55,655 bases of DNA, from positions 950,804-1,006,458 of the forward strand of contig NZ_DS022276.1 of NCBI RefSeq assembly GCF_000153725.1, read 5' to 3'. The notes under the pieces were generated by a model that saw nothing but the letters and a program-made list of their open reading frames with translations, ran no database searches and was not told the DNA's origin. The first letter of the stretch is position 1; every line of letters begins with the position of its first letter. Positions 1 through 8,377 of the stretch are shown here, piece after piece. Source of the DNA: Salipiger bermudensis HTCC2601. GTDB taxonomy: Bacteria; Pseudomonadota; Alphaproteobacteria; Rhodobacterales; Rhodobacteraceae. The translations under genes were made by a program, and so were the position numbers.

Positions 1-913
1 CGGTGACATAGTTCCACGACGACCAGATCTTGCGCGTGCGCGGCATCAGCCTCGTGTCGGAATGCAGCACCATGCGGTTGGGCTCGGTGCGGAAGGCGCT
101 CAGGATGGCGCGCTCCTGCGGGTCGGGCCGGTCGAGCATCTCGAAGCTCTGCGGCGCATGGGTCGCCATCACCACCCGGTCGAAGCGCTCTTCGCCGCGC
201 GCGCTGGTCACGATCACGCCATCGCCATCGCGACGCACCTGCCAGACCGGGCAGCCGAGCCGCAGATCCGCTTTCGTGGCCTTGAGGATCGCCTCGACAT
301 AGCGCGCGGAACCGCCCTTCACGGTCAGCCATTTCGGCTGGTCGTTGACGGTCAGCAGGCCGTGGTTCTCGAAGAAACGCACGAAGCTCTCGGCCGGGAA
401 ATCGAGCATGTCCTGCGTCGGGGTCGACCAGATCGCGCCCGAGATCGGCATCAGGAAGCGGTCGCGGAACTCTGCTCCCAGCCCCATCTTGGCGATCAGC
501 TCGCCGATGCTGGTACCGGGTTCGACGTGATCGGGCGCGCCCTTGAAGAAGCGCAGGGTGTCGCGGATCATCCGCCAGTGCGACGGGTCGGCCAGCCGGC
601 GCGGTTGGGCAAAGAGGTCGAGCGTGCGGGTGGTCCCGTATTCCAGCTTGCCGCCGCCGAAGCTCGCCGCAAAGCTCATGTCGCTTGGCGCCAGCTCGAC
701 GCCCAGATGCTCGAGCAGCGGAATGAACAGCGGATAGGTGCGCCGGTTGCAGACGATGAAGCCGGTATCGACCGAGACCCCGTCAACCTCCGCCGTGCGG
801 GCATGGCCGCCGGGCCGCGCGTCAGCCTCGAAAAGGGTCACATCTTGGTGCGGCCCAAGCAGCCACGCGGTGGCCAATCCCGAGATGCCGCTGCCGATCA
901 CGGCGGTTTTCAT
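1..913 (-). CDS. FAD-dependent amine-oxidase-like oxidoreductase (partial, C-terminus outside window)
   Basis: This reading frame enters from the left edge and begins with ATG at 913-911. It opens with a dinucleotide-binding motif (MKTAVIGSGISGLATAWLL) and a following acidic residue (TLFEAD), so it binds FAD through a Rossmann fold. The body resembles the flavin amine oxidase/NAD(P)-binding proteins that many alphaproteobacteria keep beside cyclopropane-fatty-acid and DUF1365 genes; the substrate is unknown. About 304 residues are visible and no stop is reached. It is divergent from the ECF sigma gene at 1030. In Rhodobacter sphaeroides a similar gene is divergent from rpoE and is part of the singlet-oxygen response (known context); that this copy serves the same response is inference. 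A candidate ECF promoter lies 48 nt upstream. Confidence 0.8.
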   Translation of the reverse strand, partial: MKTAVIGSGISGLATAWLLGPHQDVTLFEADARPGGHARTAEVDGVSVDTGFIVCNRRTYPLFIPLLEHLGVELAPSDMSFAASFGGGKLEYGTTRTLDLFAQPRRLADPSHWRMIRDTLRFFKGAPDHVEPGTSIGELIAKMGLGAEFRDRFLMPISGAIWSTPTQDMLDFPAESFVRFFENHGLLTVNDQPKWLTVKGGSARYVEAILKATKADLRLGCPVWQVRRDGDGVIVTSARGEERFDRVVMATHAPQSFEMLDRPDPQERAILSAFRTEPNRMVLHSDTRLMPRTRKIWSSWNYVT

Positions 914-960
914 GCCTGCGCTTGTCACACTCGCCTCGCTTTGTCATTGTCACGCAGTAA

Positions 961-989
961 GAGACGGAGCGGGCGTGAGAAAAGTTTCA
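961..989 (-). promoter_or_regulatory. candidate ECF-sigma promoter for the FAD oxidoreductase
   Basis: On the minus strand a TGAAAC box (989-984) is followed after 17 nt by CGTCTC (966-961). This resembles the general ECF promoter form (AAC-containing -35, CGT-containing -10). A start near 954 would give a leader of about 40 nt before the ATG at 913. The neighbouring ECF sigma factor is the obvious candidate reader, but that link is inferred. Confidence 0.5.
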
Positions 990-1029
990 CTTCCGGCGAA
1001 AAAACCTCGCAAGGAGCCTGACGCCCGAC

Positions 1030-1575
1030 ATGAGCACCCAAGCGGCCGACCTCGCCGACCTGCTGACCCGCGTCGCCCTACGCGACCGCAGCGCGTTCAA
1101 GGCGCTTTACGAGGCCGCCTCGCCCAAGCTTTTCGCCATATGCCTCAGCTTGCTGAAGGACCGCCGCGAGGCCGAGGACGCGCTGCAAGAGGTCTTCGTC
1201 AAGATCTGGCACGGCGCCGACCGCTTCGCGCCGGACCTCGCGAGCCCCGCCGCCTGGCTCAACACCGTGACGCGCAACCACGCCATCGACCGGCTGCGGG
1301 CGCTGCGGAGCGGCTCCTACACGCTTGATGCTGCCGAGCAGATCGCCGATCCCGGCCCCGACCCCGAGGCCACCGCGATCACCAGCTCCGAGGGCCGCCG
1401 CATCGAGGGCTGCATGGAGGGGCTGATGCCCGAACGGGCCGAGGCGGTGCGGCTTGCCTATGTCGAGGGCGAAAGTTATCTCGAGCTTTCCGAGCGCTAC
1501 TCGGTGCCGCTCAACACCATGCGAAGCTGGCTGCGCCGCAGCCTGATCCAGCTGCGGAATTGCCTCTCGCCGTGA
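1030..1575 (+). CDS. ECF-type RNA polymerase sigma factor
   Basis: A 181-residue protein with the two-domain ECF layout. Region 2 (residues about 20-90) has the core-binding segment with DALQEVFVKIW and the -10-reading segment (NTVTRNHAIDRLR). Region 4 (about 125-178) carries the helix-turn-helix with LELSERYSVPLNTMRSWLRR. The length is normal and there is no C-terminal extension. Its TGA overlaps the GTG start of the next gene (1572), an RskA-like anti-sigma factor, so the two are co-translated as a sigma/anti-sigma pair. An AAGGAG-like ribosome site lies upstream (about 1010-1016). The signal is unknown; the divergent flavin enzyme suggests an oxidative or photo-oxidative cue (inference). 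Confidence 0.9.
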   Translation: MSTQAADLADLLTRVALRDRSAFKALYEAASPKLFAICLSLLKDRREAEDALQEVFVKIWHGADRFAPDLASPAAWLNTVTRNHAIDRLRALRSGSYTLDAAEQIADPGPDPEATAITSSEGRRIEGCMEGLMPERAEAVRLAYVEGESYLELSERYSVPLNTMRSWLRRSLIQLRNCLSP

Positions 1576-2240
1576 CTGACCTTTCGACAGACGACATCGC
1601 CCTTGCCGGGGAATACGCGCTCGGCACGCTGGATCACGCCACCCGTGGCACGGTGGCGGCACGGATCCGGCGCGATGCGGTCTTTGCCGCCGAGGTGGCG
1701 CTGTGGGAGGCCCGGCTCGACCCTCTGAACGATGCCTTGGCGCCGGTCGCGCCGCCCGCGGCGCTCTGGCGCGGACTGGAAGGGCGGCTGTTTGCGGAGA
1801 GCCCGCGCCCGTCGCCATGGCGTTGGATCGCCGCCGCCGGGGCGCTCTCGACGGCGATGCTGGCGGCGGTGCTGTGGTTCGGTGCGCCGCTTGCGACCGG
1901 GCCCGGGCCGATGTGGGTTTCCGACATGGTCTCGGAGGACGGCTCGGTGCGGCTGGCGGCGCTCTACGACGAAGACCGTGGCGAGATGCGCGTCTCGGTC
2001 GGTGGCGAGGCCGCGCCCGAGGGCCGTGATTTCGAGCTCTGGCTGATCGCCGGAGAGGCGGCGCCGATCTCGCTCGGGGTGATGCCGGAGGCAGGTCAGG
2101 CGGCGATGCCGATCCCGGAGGACCTTCGACCGCTGATGCTCAACGCCACGCTGGCGATCACCGACGAACCCGCCGGCGGCGCCCCCGGCGGCATCGCGAC
2201 CGGCCCGGTGGTGGCGCTGGCGGCGTTGCGGCGGATCTGA
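1572..2240 (+). CDS. RskA-like membrane anti-sigma factor
   Basis: A 222-residue protein. The GTG at 1572, inside the sigma gene's stop (GTGA overlap), is preferred over an in-frame TTG at 1560. Residues about 1-75 form a helical cytoplasmic anti-sigma domain (DDIALAGEYALGTLD at its start). A single transmembrane helix follows at about 82-102 (WIAAAGALSTAMLAAVLWF). The C-terminal part, about 110-222, matches the RskA domain pattern, including DFELWLIAGE. The cytoplasmic domain would hold the sigma factor until regulated proteolysis releases it. I see no HxxxCxxC zinc motif, so it is not a ChrR/ZAS-type anti-sigma factor. Confidence 0.82.
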   Translation: MTDLSTDDIALAGEYALGTLDHATRGTVAARIRRDAVFAAEVALWEARLDPLNDALAPVAPPAALWRGLEGRLFAESPRPSPWRWIAAAGALSTAMLAAVLWFGAPLATGPGPMWVSDMVSEDGSVRLAALYDEDRGEMRVSVGGEAAPEGRDFELWLIAGEAAPISLGVMPEAGQAAMPIPEDLRPLMLNATLAITDEPAGGAPGGIATGPVVALAALRRI

Positions 2241-2247
2241 GACCGGC

Positions 2248-2556
2248 TCAGAAGCTGCAATACTCCGAGCCGTAGTAGCGATAGGTGAAGGGCTCGCGGC
2301 TCAGCACCTCGATATCCTCGCGGTTTGAGACCGCGATCACCGCGTTGTTGGTCCCCATGAGGCCATGGCCCGCCTGCTGGTAGATCTCGAAGATCTGCGC
2401 CTCCGTCAGCACGCAGGCATTCACCTCGAAGATGTAGCGCACGAAGTCATCGGGATCGTTGGGCTTGGGCGGCGGTCGGCCCTGCTGGGCAATGGCGGGC
2501 TGGAGGAGGAGGGCTTCAGCGAGCCCCGCGACGAAGCCAAGACATGCGAAGTTCAT
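2248..2556 (-). CDS. small secreted hypothetical protein
   Basis: A 102-residue protein with a plausible cleavable signal peptide (hydrophobic residues about 4-22, ending AIAQ). The mature part of roughly 80 residues has two cysteines (ACVLTEAQ, EYCSF) that could form a disulfide in the periplasm. I do not recognise the family. It converges on the anti-sigma gene, leaving 7 nt between the stop codons. Confidence 0.6.
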   Translation of the reverse strand: MNFACLGFVAGLAEALLLQPAIAQQGRPPPKPNDPDDFVRYIFEVNACVLTEAQIFEIYQQAGHGLMGTNNAVIAVSNREDIEVLSREPFTYRYYGSEYCSF

Positions 2557-2682
2557 TGATCGAAAATCCTGCTGAAATCTTCAGTCAGGAGCATCGATCC
2601 CCCGAGTCGAGTCAACCCTGAGGTGTGAAGGCCCGGAACACGGACACGAGGCCGCCACGCTCTCCGCCCGGGACATCGCGGG

Positions 2683-2713
2683 CAAAAGACCGGCGCACCG
2701 AGGCCGCCGGTCT
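2683..2713 (-). terminator. intrinsic terminator after the sulfur-transport operon
   Basis: An 8-bp perfect stem (AGACCGGC at 2687-2694 with GCCGGTCT at 2706-2713) is followed on the minus strand by CTTTTGC. It lies 7 nt beyond the stop of the 54-residue gene at 2721. Confidence 0.6.
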
Positions 2714-2720
2714 CCACAGA

Positions 2721-2885
2721 TCAGTTCGGAAGGGCTCCGCAGAAACCGCCGGAGGCCACGGCTCCGGAGCCGAGGGCGAAGGCGGCGGGTGCCTGGTAGG
2801 GGTTCAGGTCCGAGGTCGCCAGATCGAACCCGACCAGCGCCACGATGAACACCAGCGACAGGGACGCGGTGAAAGCGCGGGTCAT
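2721..2885 (-). CDS. 54-residue membrane peptide of the YeeE operon
   Basis: A small gene starting at ATG 2885-2883, which overlaps the TGA of the YeeE gene (ATGA). The product begins MTRAFTASLSLVFIVALVGF, so it has one N-terminal hydrophobic helix (about residues 5-21), either a membrane anchor or an uncleaved signal. A Pro/Ala/Gly-rich tail ends CGALPN. I know no function for it. The tight coupling suggests an accessory subunit or a secreted partner of the transporter. The overlap and the terminator just after its stop support a real gene. Confidence 0.7.
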   Translation of the reverse strand: MTRAFTASLSLVFIVALVGFDLATSDLNPYQAPAAFALGSGAVASGGFCGALPN

Positions 2886-4018
2886 GTCCGCGCCTCCAGC
2901 CCCAGGATCGGCCGCAGCTTGATGCCGTAGAACGCGCCGCAGAACGCTGCCACGAACCACACCCAGCCGTGCAGGCTGCCGGTCGAGATGCCCGAGAAGA
3001 ACGCCCCAACGTTGCAGCCGAAGGCCAGCCGCGACGAGTAGCCGAGCAGGAAGCCCGCCACCACCGTCGCCACCCAGGCCCGGGCCGGGTAGCCCGGCAG
3101 CGCCGCCGACAGCGCGCCGCGCCGCCAGGCCGCCACGCCGAAGGCGCCGGCGATAATGCCGATATTGGTCAGCGAGGTATAATCGGTCAGCAGGCTCGAC
3201 TGCACCCGCTCCATCGAACCGGCCGCGGCCCAGAACGCCGAGGCCGAGAGTTCTCCGCCCAGCACAGAGAAGCCCTTGGCGGCCCAGAGGCCGAGCCCGT
3301 AGACCACGCCCCAGGGCTGGCCCGCGACCACGAGATTGCCGATCGCCAGCGCCGCGAGCACCAGCGCCGCGATGGCGTGGCGGCGGCTCAGCTTCACCGC
3401 TCCGGGCGCCGCGCGCCACAGGAACAGGCCCACGGCCAGCGCGATCAGCACCAGCGTGAGGATCAGCCCCGAGGTGCCGCCGAAGGTGATGATCGGCAGC
3501 GCGCCGAGATCGGTCCACCAGATCAGGTTCCACGCCCCCGCAAAGCTGCCCAGCGCGAAGAATGGCAGCGCCAAGAGGCTCACCGGGTTGCCGCTGCCGG
3601 CATTGACCAGCGTGCCCGAGCCGCAGCCCAGCACGATCTGCATGCAGGCGCCAAAGACGAAGGCGCCACCGATCATCGCGAAACCCACCGGAGCCTGCGC
3701 GCCGACCAGCTCGCCGGGATGGCTCGCCAGCAGCGGGATCGCCACCACCGCGACCACCGCGATGGACAGGAGCTGCGCGATCACCCCCGAGGGCTCGCGG
3801 CGCAGGATCATCGCCCGCCACGGGCCGGCAAAGCCGAAGCGCATGCCCTCGAGCGCGATGCCGAAGCCAAGCCCGATGGCCAGCAGCATGCCGTAGCGCG
3901 CCCCGGCGAAGAGGCTGACCATCGCCACAACGACAAGCGCGCCGAGCAGCAGCCCGGCGCGTTTCGACCATCCCCCGGCGGCGGCCGCCGGGGTGTCAGG
4001 AGTTACCGCCTGGCTCAT
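2882..4018 (-). CDS. YeeE/YedE-family sulfur-compound transporter
   Basis: A 378-residue, highly hydrophobic protein with about nine or ten membrane helices. It shows the YeeE/YedE (TsuA-type) hallmark of repeated Gly/Cys segments: GACMQIVLGCGSGTLVNAG near residue 135 and LAFGCNVGAFFSGI near residue 330. In this family such cysteines line the path for thiosulfate or a related sulfur species (family knowledge). The start overlaps the stop of an exported rhodanese (ATGA) and the end overlaps the 54-residue gene, so three proteins are translationally linked. A working model is that the rhodanese handles sulfane sulfur in the periplasm and this protein imports it; the exact substrate cannot be read from sequence. 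Confidence 0.87.
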   Translation of the reverse strand: MSQAVTPDTPAAAAGGWSKRAGLLLGALVVVAMVSLFAGARYGMLLAIGLGFGIALEGMRFGFAGPWRAMILRREPSGVIAQLLSIAVVAVVAIPLLASHPGELVGAQAPVGFAMIGGAFVFGACMQIVLGCGSGTLVNAGSGNPVSLLALPFFALGSFAGAWNLIWWTDLGALPIITFGGTSGLILTLVLIALAVGLFLWRAAPGAVKLSRRHAIAALVLAALAIGNLVVAGQPWGVVYGLGLWAAKGFSVLGGELSASAFWAAAGSMERVQSSLLTDYTSLTNIGIIAGAFGVAAWRRGALSAALPGYPARAWVATVVAGFLLGYSSRLAFGCNVGAFFSGISTGSLHGWVWFVAAFCGAFYGIKLRPILGLEART

Positions 4019-4956
4019 CCGTTGTTGCCCATGAACTGGTTCAGCAGATTGCGGATCAGGCCCGGCGCATTGGCCATCTCACCGCCAGTCTTGGAGTATT
4101 CCACCATCGAGCCGGGGTAGAGCTTGACGTCCTCGAGCTGCGCCAGCTCGCTCAGCGCGAACCAGTTGGTCGCCGCCCAGTGGCCGGTATTGCAGAACGA
4201 CACGACCTCTTCTTCGCCGCTCAGGCCGAGCGCATCGCGCAGCTCGGTCGCGTCGGTCACCTGGCCGATGGCGGTGGCGCCGGACTGGAAGAAGCGGGTG
4301 TAGGGGTAGTTGACCGCGCCCGGCAGCGTGCCCGGCTTCTCGGCGGCGCCATGCGCCTTCTTGCCGAGGAAGAAATCCTCGGGGCGCGAATCGACCAGCA
4401 CCGCGTCTCCGGTGCCCTCGACCACGGCGGTGACCTCTTCGGTGTCGGCGGTCCAGGTGTCGTCCCAGCTGATGGACAGATCGGTCGGCTGCGGATCGAC
4501 CGCCTCGGTCGAGACCGGCAGACCGGCATTGGCCCAGGCCTGCGCGCCACCATTGAGGATCGACAGCTCGGTGAAGCCCGAGCTCTTCAGGGTCCAGTAG
4601 ACGCGGGCGGCGGCGCCGAATTCGGTGTCGGTGGCGCCCTGGGTGACGATCACCACCGGCTCGCCCGGTTCGAGGCCCAGCGATTCGTAGGTGGTCTCGA
4701 GCTGGTCGACCGGCACGATCTGACCGGGATTGTCGGCCGGGCCGCGGAACAGACCATACGGGGCCGAAACGGCGCCCTCGATATGGCCCTCCTCATAGGC
4801 CTCGCCGCGGATGTCGAGCACCAGCGGCGCGTCATCCGACTGCAGCGCGGCGTCGAGCTCGGGCGCGGTGACCAGCGGGCCGAGCGGTGCGGCAAGGGCG
4901 GCGGAGGTCATAAGGGCGGTTGCGGTGGCAGCAATGCCAAGAATACGGGTGTTCAT
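4015..4956 (-). CDS. periplasmic two-domain rhodanese (sulfurtransferase)
   Basis: A 313-residue protein with a signal peptide (about residues 1-22, ending ALAAP), so it is exported. Two rhodanese repeats follow: an N-terminal one (about 30-140, LVLDIRGEAYEEGHIEGA) and a C-terminal one (about 165-295). The C-terminal repeat carries the persulfide-forming cysteine in VVSFCNTGHWAATNWF. The N-terminal repeat reads VVIVTQGATDTEFGAA where the cysteine loop should be, so it is catalytically dead, as is usual for two-domain thiosulfate or 3-mercaptopyruvate sulfurtransferases. It is the first gene of the operon with the YeeE transporter and would pass or generate sulfane sulfur there (inference). 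Confidence 0.87.
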   Translation of the reverse strand: MNTRILGIAATATALMTSAALAAPLGPLVTAPELDAALQSDDAPLVLDIRGEAYEEGHIEGAVSAPYGLFRGPADNPGQIVPVDQLETTYESLGLEPGEPVVIVTQGATDTEFGAAARVYWTLKSSGFTELSILNGGAQAWANAGLPVSTEAVDPQPTDLSISWDDTWTADTEEVTAVVEGTGDAVLVDSRPEDFFLGKKAHGAAEKPGTLPGAVNYPYTRFFQSGATAIGQVTDATELRDALGLSGEEEVVSFCNTGHWAATNWFALSELAQLEDVKLYPGSMVEYSKTGGEMANAPGLIRNLLNQFMGNNG

Positions 4957-5420
4957 CGCGGAGTGTCCCCTTTCGCTGAAACTTGCCCCTTACTTGGCGC
5001 AACGCGAGCCTGTCGCAAGGGCGAAGCGGCTGTTGCGAGGACGACCGCCGGGAACAAAGATCCCGCGGCGCGGCGCTCCGCAGGACAGGGCGCAAGCGGC
5101 GCGGCATTTGGAGGATACCTTCCCGCGCTCGCACCACAATACGTAAATTTGTTCTTTTCGTGCGACAATGTTCCCCGGTGGCGGGAAATCCTCCCCGCCC
5201 GCATGCTGGGACAAGGTTGCTCCGAGCAGGCAATGCACGCCATCCGCAGGCATCGACGATTCGCGGGCCATTCGCCGCAGCCCCCGACCGCGCTCGCCCA
5301 CCCCGGCCGGACAACCGCCCCGCCACCCCTCGGATCGCGCTGGGGATGGCGGCGCTGGCCACGGTGATGCCCGCCTGAGCCCGTCGCACCGTCCGCGACA
5401 ACATTATTGGGCAAACGAAA
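4957..5420. other. gene-poor gap with AT-rich core
   Basis: About 460 nt without a convincing gene; the reading frames here are short and lack family signals. The stretch around 5140-5175 is clearly AT-richer than its surroundings and may hold promoter elements for the rhodanese operon, but I could not fit a good -35/-10 pair. I see no repeat or RNA gene. Confidence 0.4.
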
Positions 5421-5442
5421 AAGGCGCCCCGAGGGGCGCCTT
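5421..5442 (-). terminator. intrinsic terminator after tRNA-Pro
   Basis: A perfect 10-bp stem (AAGGCGCCCC with GGGGCGCCTT) with a 2-nt spacer is followed on the minus strand by TTTCGTTT. It lies 7 nt past the 3' end of the tRNA. Confidence 0.8.
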
Positions 5443-5449
5443 GTTTCAT

Positions 5450-5526
5450 TGGTCGGAGTGAGAGGATTCGAACCTCCGGCCCCTGCCTCCCGAAGACAGT
5501 GCTCTACCAGGCTGAGCTACACTCCG
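5450..5526 (-). tRNA. tRNA-Pro (anticodon CGG)
   Basis: Read on the minus strand, a complete cloverleaf: acceptor CGGAGTG/CACTCCG, D arm GCTC...GAGC, anticodon stem CTGTC/GGCAG with loop TTCGGGA, T arm GGAGG-TTCGAAT-CCTCT, discriminator A and an encoded CCA. Anticodon CGG reads the proline codon CCG, which is frequent in this GC-rich DNA. The 77 nt include the CCA. It lies 44 nt downstream of the EamA transporter on the same strand, so it may share that transcript or have its own promoter in the gap. Confidence 0.96.
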
Positions 5527-5570
5527 ACCGTGGCGGGCGGAATACCCCAGCCCGCCGACCTTGGCAAGGG

Positions 5571-6548
5571 TCATTGCGTGCTCTTTTGCACGGTTTTCTC
5601 GCGCCGCCTTATTGCCCTCAGAAGCGGCCCGATGCGTAGGCTGGTGCCGGTCTCGAACCGGGTGCGCGTGCGCAGCACCGGGTTGTTCTCGGACGCCTTG
5701 CCGCGGCCCTCGCGCAGCACGATGTAGACCCCCGACCCGATGATCAGCACCGCGCCCGCGAGGGTCATCTCGTCGGGCCATTCGTCGAAGATCAGCGCGC
5801 CGTAGAGCGTGGCCCAGATCAGCTGCGAGTACTGCATCGGCGCCACGATCACCGCCTCGCCGGCCCTGTAGGCCCCGATCAGCACGAAGGAGGCGATCAG
5901 CGCCAGCACCGCCATCACCCCGACCCCGCCGAGATGCTCGATCGGCATCGGCTGGTAGACGAAGGGCAGCGCGCAGGCCATCAGCACGACGTTGGTCATC
6001 ATCGGGTAGAGTAGCAGCACCACCGAGCGCTCCTCGTGGCCGATCTTGCGCACCACGATCGAGGACAGCGAGCCGCAGCAGGCCGCCACCAGCGCCGCGG
6101 CGTGGCCAAGGGTCAGCTCGGTCGCGCCCGGACGCAACACCACGATCACCCCGGCCAGCCCCACCAGCACCGCGATCCAGCGGCGCAGGCGCACCTGCTC
6201 GCCAAGGATGGGAATCGCCAGCACGGTGATCAGCAGCGGCTGGGCGAAGATGATCGCGTAGGTCTGGGCAAGCGGCAGCACCGAGAAGGCATAAAAGGCG
6301 CAGAGCCCGGTGATCACCGCCGAGACGGTGCGCAGCGCGGTCCACCACGGGTGGATCGGCCGCAGATGCCCCGGCGTGGTGTCGCGGATCAGCATGAGGC
6401 TGACCAGCGGGAAGCTGAACAGCACCGAGAAGAACACGATCTGGAACGGGCTGTAGACTGACCCCAGCAGCTTCACCACCACGTCATGGGCAGAATAGAG
6501 CGCGAAGGAGAGCAGCGCGAGAAGCGCGCCTTTGGCATTGTGACCCAT
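5571..6548 (-). CDS. EamA/DMT-family transporter
   Basis: A 325-residue inner-membrane protein with ten predicted helices in two EamA repeats (about residues 8-140 and 150-285), starting MGHNAKGALLALLSFALYSA. Repeat-end features include PLAQTYAIIFAQPLLITVLA in the first half and PMQYSQLIWATLYGALIFDE in the second. The C-terminal 40 residues are basic and cytoplasmic. Members export small metabolites such as amino acids or purines, or import S-adenosylmethionine; this one's substrate cannot be assigned. It is divergent from the Na/Pi gene at 6686 across a 137-nt promoter region. Confidence 0.85.
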   Translation of the reverse strand: MGHNAKGALLALLSFALYSAHDVVVKLLGSVYSPFQIVFFSVLFSFPLVSLMLIRDTTPGHLRPIHPWWTALRTVSAVITGLCAFYAFSVLPLAQTYAIIFAQPLLITVLAIPILGEQVRLRRWIAVLVGLAGVIVVLRPGATELTLGHAAALVAACCGSLSSIVVRKIGHEERSVVLLLYPMMTNVVLMACALPFVYQPMPIEHLGGVGVMAVLALIASFVLIGAYRAGEAVIVAPMQYSQLIWATLYGALIFDEWPDEMTLAGAVLIIGSGVYIVLREGRGKASENNPVLRTRTRFETGTSLRIGPLLRAIRRREKTVQKSTQ

Positions 6549-6685
6549 GACGGTGATCGACTCTACAAAACGGAGATGACCCGAGCCTTACACCGCTTTG
6601 CGGGCTCAACAAGAGGTCGCTGCGCCCAAGCGCCGCGCTTGCGGCGGATTCGCACGAGTGCGATGATTTCGCGGGAGATCGTGGC

Positions 6686-8296
6686 ATGAGCATCGAGATA
6701 CTGAGCCTTCTCGGCGGCGTCGGACTGTTCCTGTTCGGGATGCAGTCGATGACCGGCGCGCTGCGCGAGATCGCCAGCCGGCAGATGCGCGCCATCCTAG
6801 CCCGCTTCACCACCTCGCCGCTGACCGGCGCGCTCTCGGGCGCGGCCACCACCGCGGTGATCCAGTCGTCCTCGGCCACGATGGTGACGGTGATCGGCTT
6901 CGTGGGCGCCGGTCTCCTGAGCTTCCCACAGGCCATCGGGGTGATCTACGGCGCCAATATCGGCACCACCATCACCGGTTGGATCGTGGCGCTGCTGGGG
7001 CTGAAGCTCTCGCTCGGCACCATCGCCCTGCCCGGGCTTCTGGTCGGCGCGCTCACCGCGACGATGGCGCGCGGACGGCTGGCGCGGCTCGGTGCGTTGC
7101 TGGCCGGGTTCAGCCTGATCTTCATCGGGCTCGACATGATGAAGGACGCCACTGCCGGCTTCGAGAGCTGGCTCTCACCCGAGATCCTGCCGCCGGACAG
7201 CTGGGCCGGTCGGGCGCTGCTGCTGCTCATTGGCGCGGGCGTGACGGTGGTGATCCAATCCTCGAGCGCCGGGGTGGCGACGACGCTGGTGCTGTTGTCC
7301 TCTGGCGCGATCACGCTCGGGCAAGGTGCAGCGCTGGTCATCGGCATGGATGTGGGCACCACCTTCACCGCGATCCTCGCCACCGTCGGCGGCTCGCGCG
7401 ACATGCGCCGCACCGCCATCGCCCACACCGCCTACAACATCGTCACCGGCGCCGTGGCCTTTGCCATGCTGGGGCTCATCGTGCCGCTGCTGTCGCGCGC
7501 CTTCGCCCCGGGTGACCCCGCCGCGCTGGTGACATTCCACACCCTGTTCAACGTCATTGGCGCGCTGGTCATGCTGCCGGCCACCGCGCCCTTTGCGCGG
7601 CTGATCGAGCGCCTCGTGCCGGGCCGCGCCGCCACACTCACCGAGACGCTCGACCGTCGCCTGCTGGGCGATGCCCACGCGGCGATGGACGGGGCCGGCG
7701 GCTGCGCCCTGCGCATTCGGCGCGCACTGTTCCGCGCCGCCGGAGACCATCTGCGTCCGCAGGGCGGGCCCCTGCCCGCGCAGGCGGTGCTGCGGCTGCA
7801 GCCCGCGCTCGACGACCTGCACGGCTTTCTGGCACGCATCAGCCCGGCGCCGGAAGATGCCCTTGCTGCCAACCGCTACGCGGCGCTTCTGCACCAATAC
7901 GATCATCTGGCCCGGCTGGCCCACCGGCTTACCCGCGAAGACCAGATGCGCCCGCTGCTCGGCGACCCCGGCCTGCGCCGCCCGGCGCTCGCCCTTGGCG
8001 CGGCGCTGCGCTATGCGGCGGACGACCCGCCCCGCGCCGACGCCGCGCGACTGGAGCGGCTCGAACATCTGATCACCGGGCGCACCCGGCGGCTGCGCCG
8101 CTCGGTGCTGCTGCGCGAACATGCGGGTCTCGTGGAGGTGCGCGACGTGTTCGGCCTCACCGATGCCATGCGCTGGCTCGGCCACGCCGCGCACCACGCC
8201 ACGCGCGCCGCCCATTACGGCGATCTCGCCGCCAGCGACCGCCCCGAGACACCGGTCTCCGACCGCCTTCAGCGGGCCACCGCCAGATCCGACTGA
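6686..8296 (+). CDS. Na+/phosphate cotransporter (NptA/PNaS family) with PhoU-like tail
   Basis: A 536-residue protein. The membrane half (about residues 1-300) holds the two inverted Na/Pi repeats, each with the signature QSSS: AVIQSSSATMVTVIGFVGAG near 55 and VVIQSSSAGVATTLVLLSSG near 190. These bind sodium and phosphate. The C-terminal half (about 330-530) is Arg/Leu/Ala-rich and helical, like the PhoU-type regulatory domain of bacterial members. It should import phosphate, or balance its efflux, with the sodium gradient. ATG 6686 is at the natural domain start. The transcript probably ends at the hairpin shared with leuB. Confidence 0.88.
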   Translation: MSIEILSLLGGVGLFLFGMQSMTGALREIASRQMRAILARFTTSPLTGALSGAATTAVIQSSSATMVTVIGFVGAGLLSFPQAIGVIYGANIGTTITGWIVALLGLKLSLGTIALPGLLVGALTATMARGRLARLGALLAGFSLIFIGLDMMKDATAGFESWLSPEILPPDSWAGRALLLLIGAGVTVVIQSSSAGVATTLVLLSSGAITLGQGAALVIGMDVGTTFTAILATVGGSRDMRRTAIAHTAYNIVTGAVAFAMLGLIVPLLSRAFAPGDPAALVTFHTLFNVIGALVMLPATAPFARLIERLVPGRAATLTETLDRRLLGDAHAAMDGAGGCALRIRRALFRAAGDHLRPQGGPLPAQAVLRLQPALDDLHGFLARISPAPEDALAANRYAALLHQYDHLARLAHRLTREDQMRPLLGDPGLRRPALALGAALRYAADDPPRADAARLERLEHLITGRTRRLRRSVLLREHAGLVEVRDVFGLTDAMRWLGHAAHHATRAAHYGDLAASDRPETPVSDRLQRATARSD

Positions 8297-8311
8297 GCCC
8301 GCAAACGACAA

Positions 8312-8336
8312 CGGGCGACACCATGGGTGCCGCCCG
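8312..8336. terminator. hairpin between convergent Na/Pi transporter and leuB
   Basis: CGGGCG (8312-8317) pairs with CGCCCG (8331-8336), with an inner CACC/GGTG stem and one mismatch. It lies between two convergent stop codons and could serve both strands. There is no strong T-run. Confidence 0.45.
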
Positions 8337-8377
8337 CGTCACATCAGATCGGTCAAGGGCCCTCAGGCCCGCGCACC

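Noticed and set aside
5140-5175. A possible LexA-type site (two TGTTC words) in the gap before tRNA-Pro
   Set aside because: The spacing between the GTTC words is 15 nt, not the 7 nt of alphaproteobacterial SOS boxes.
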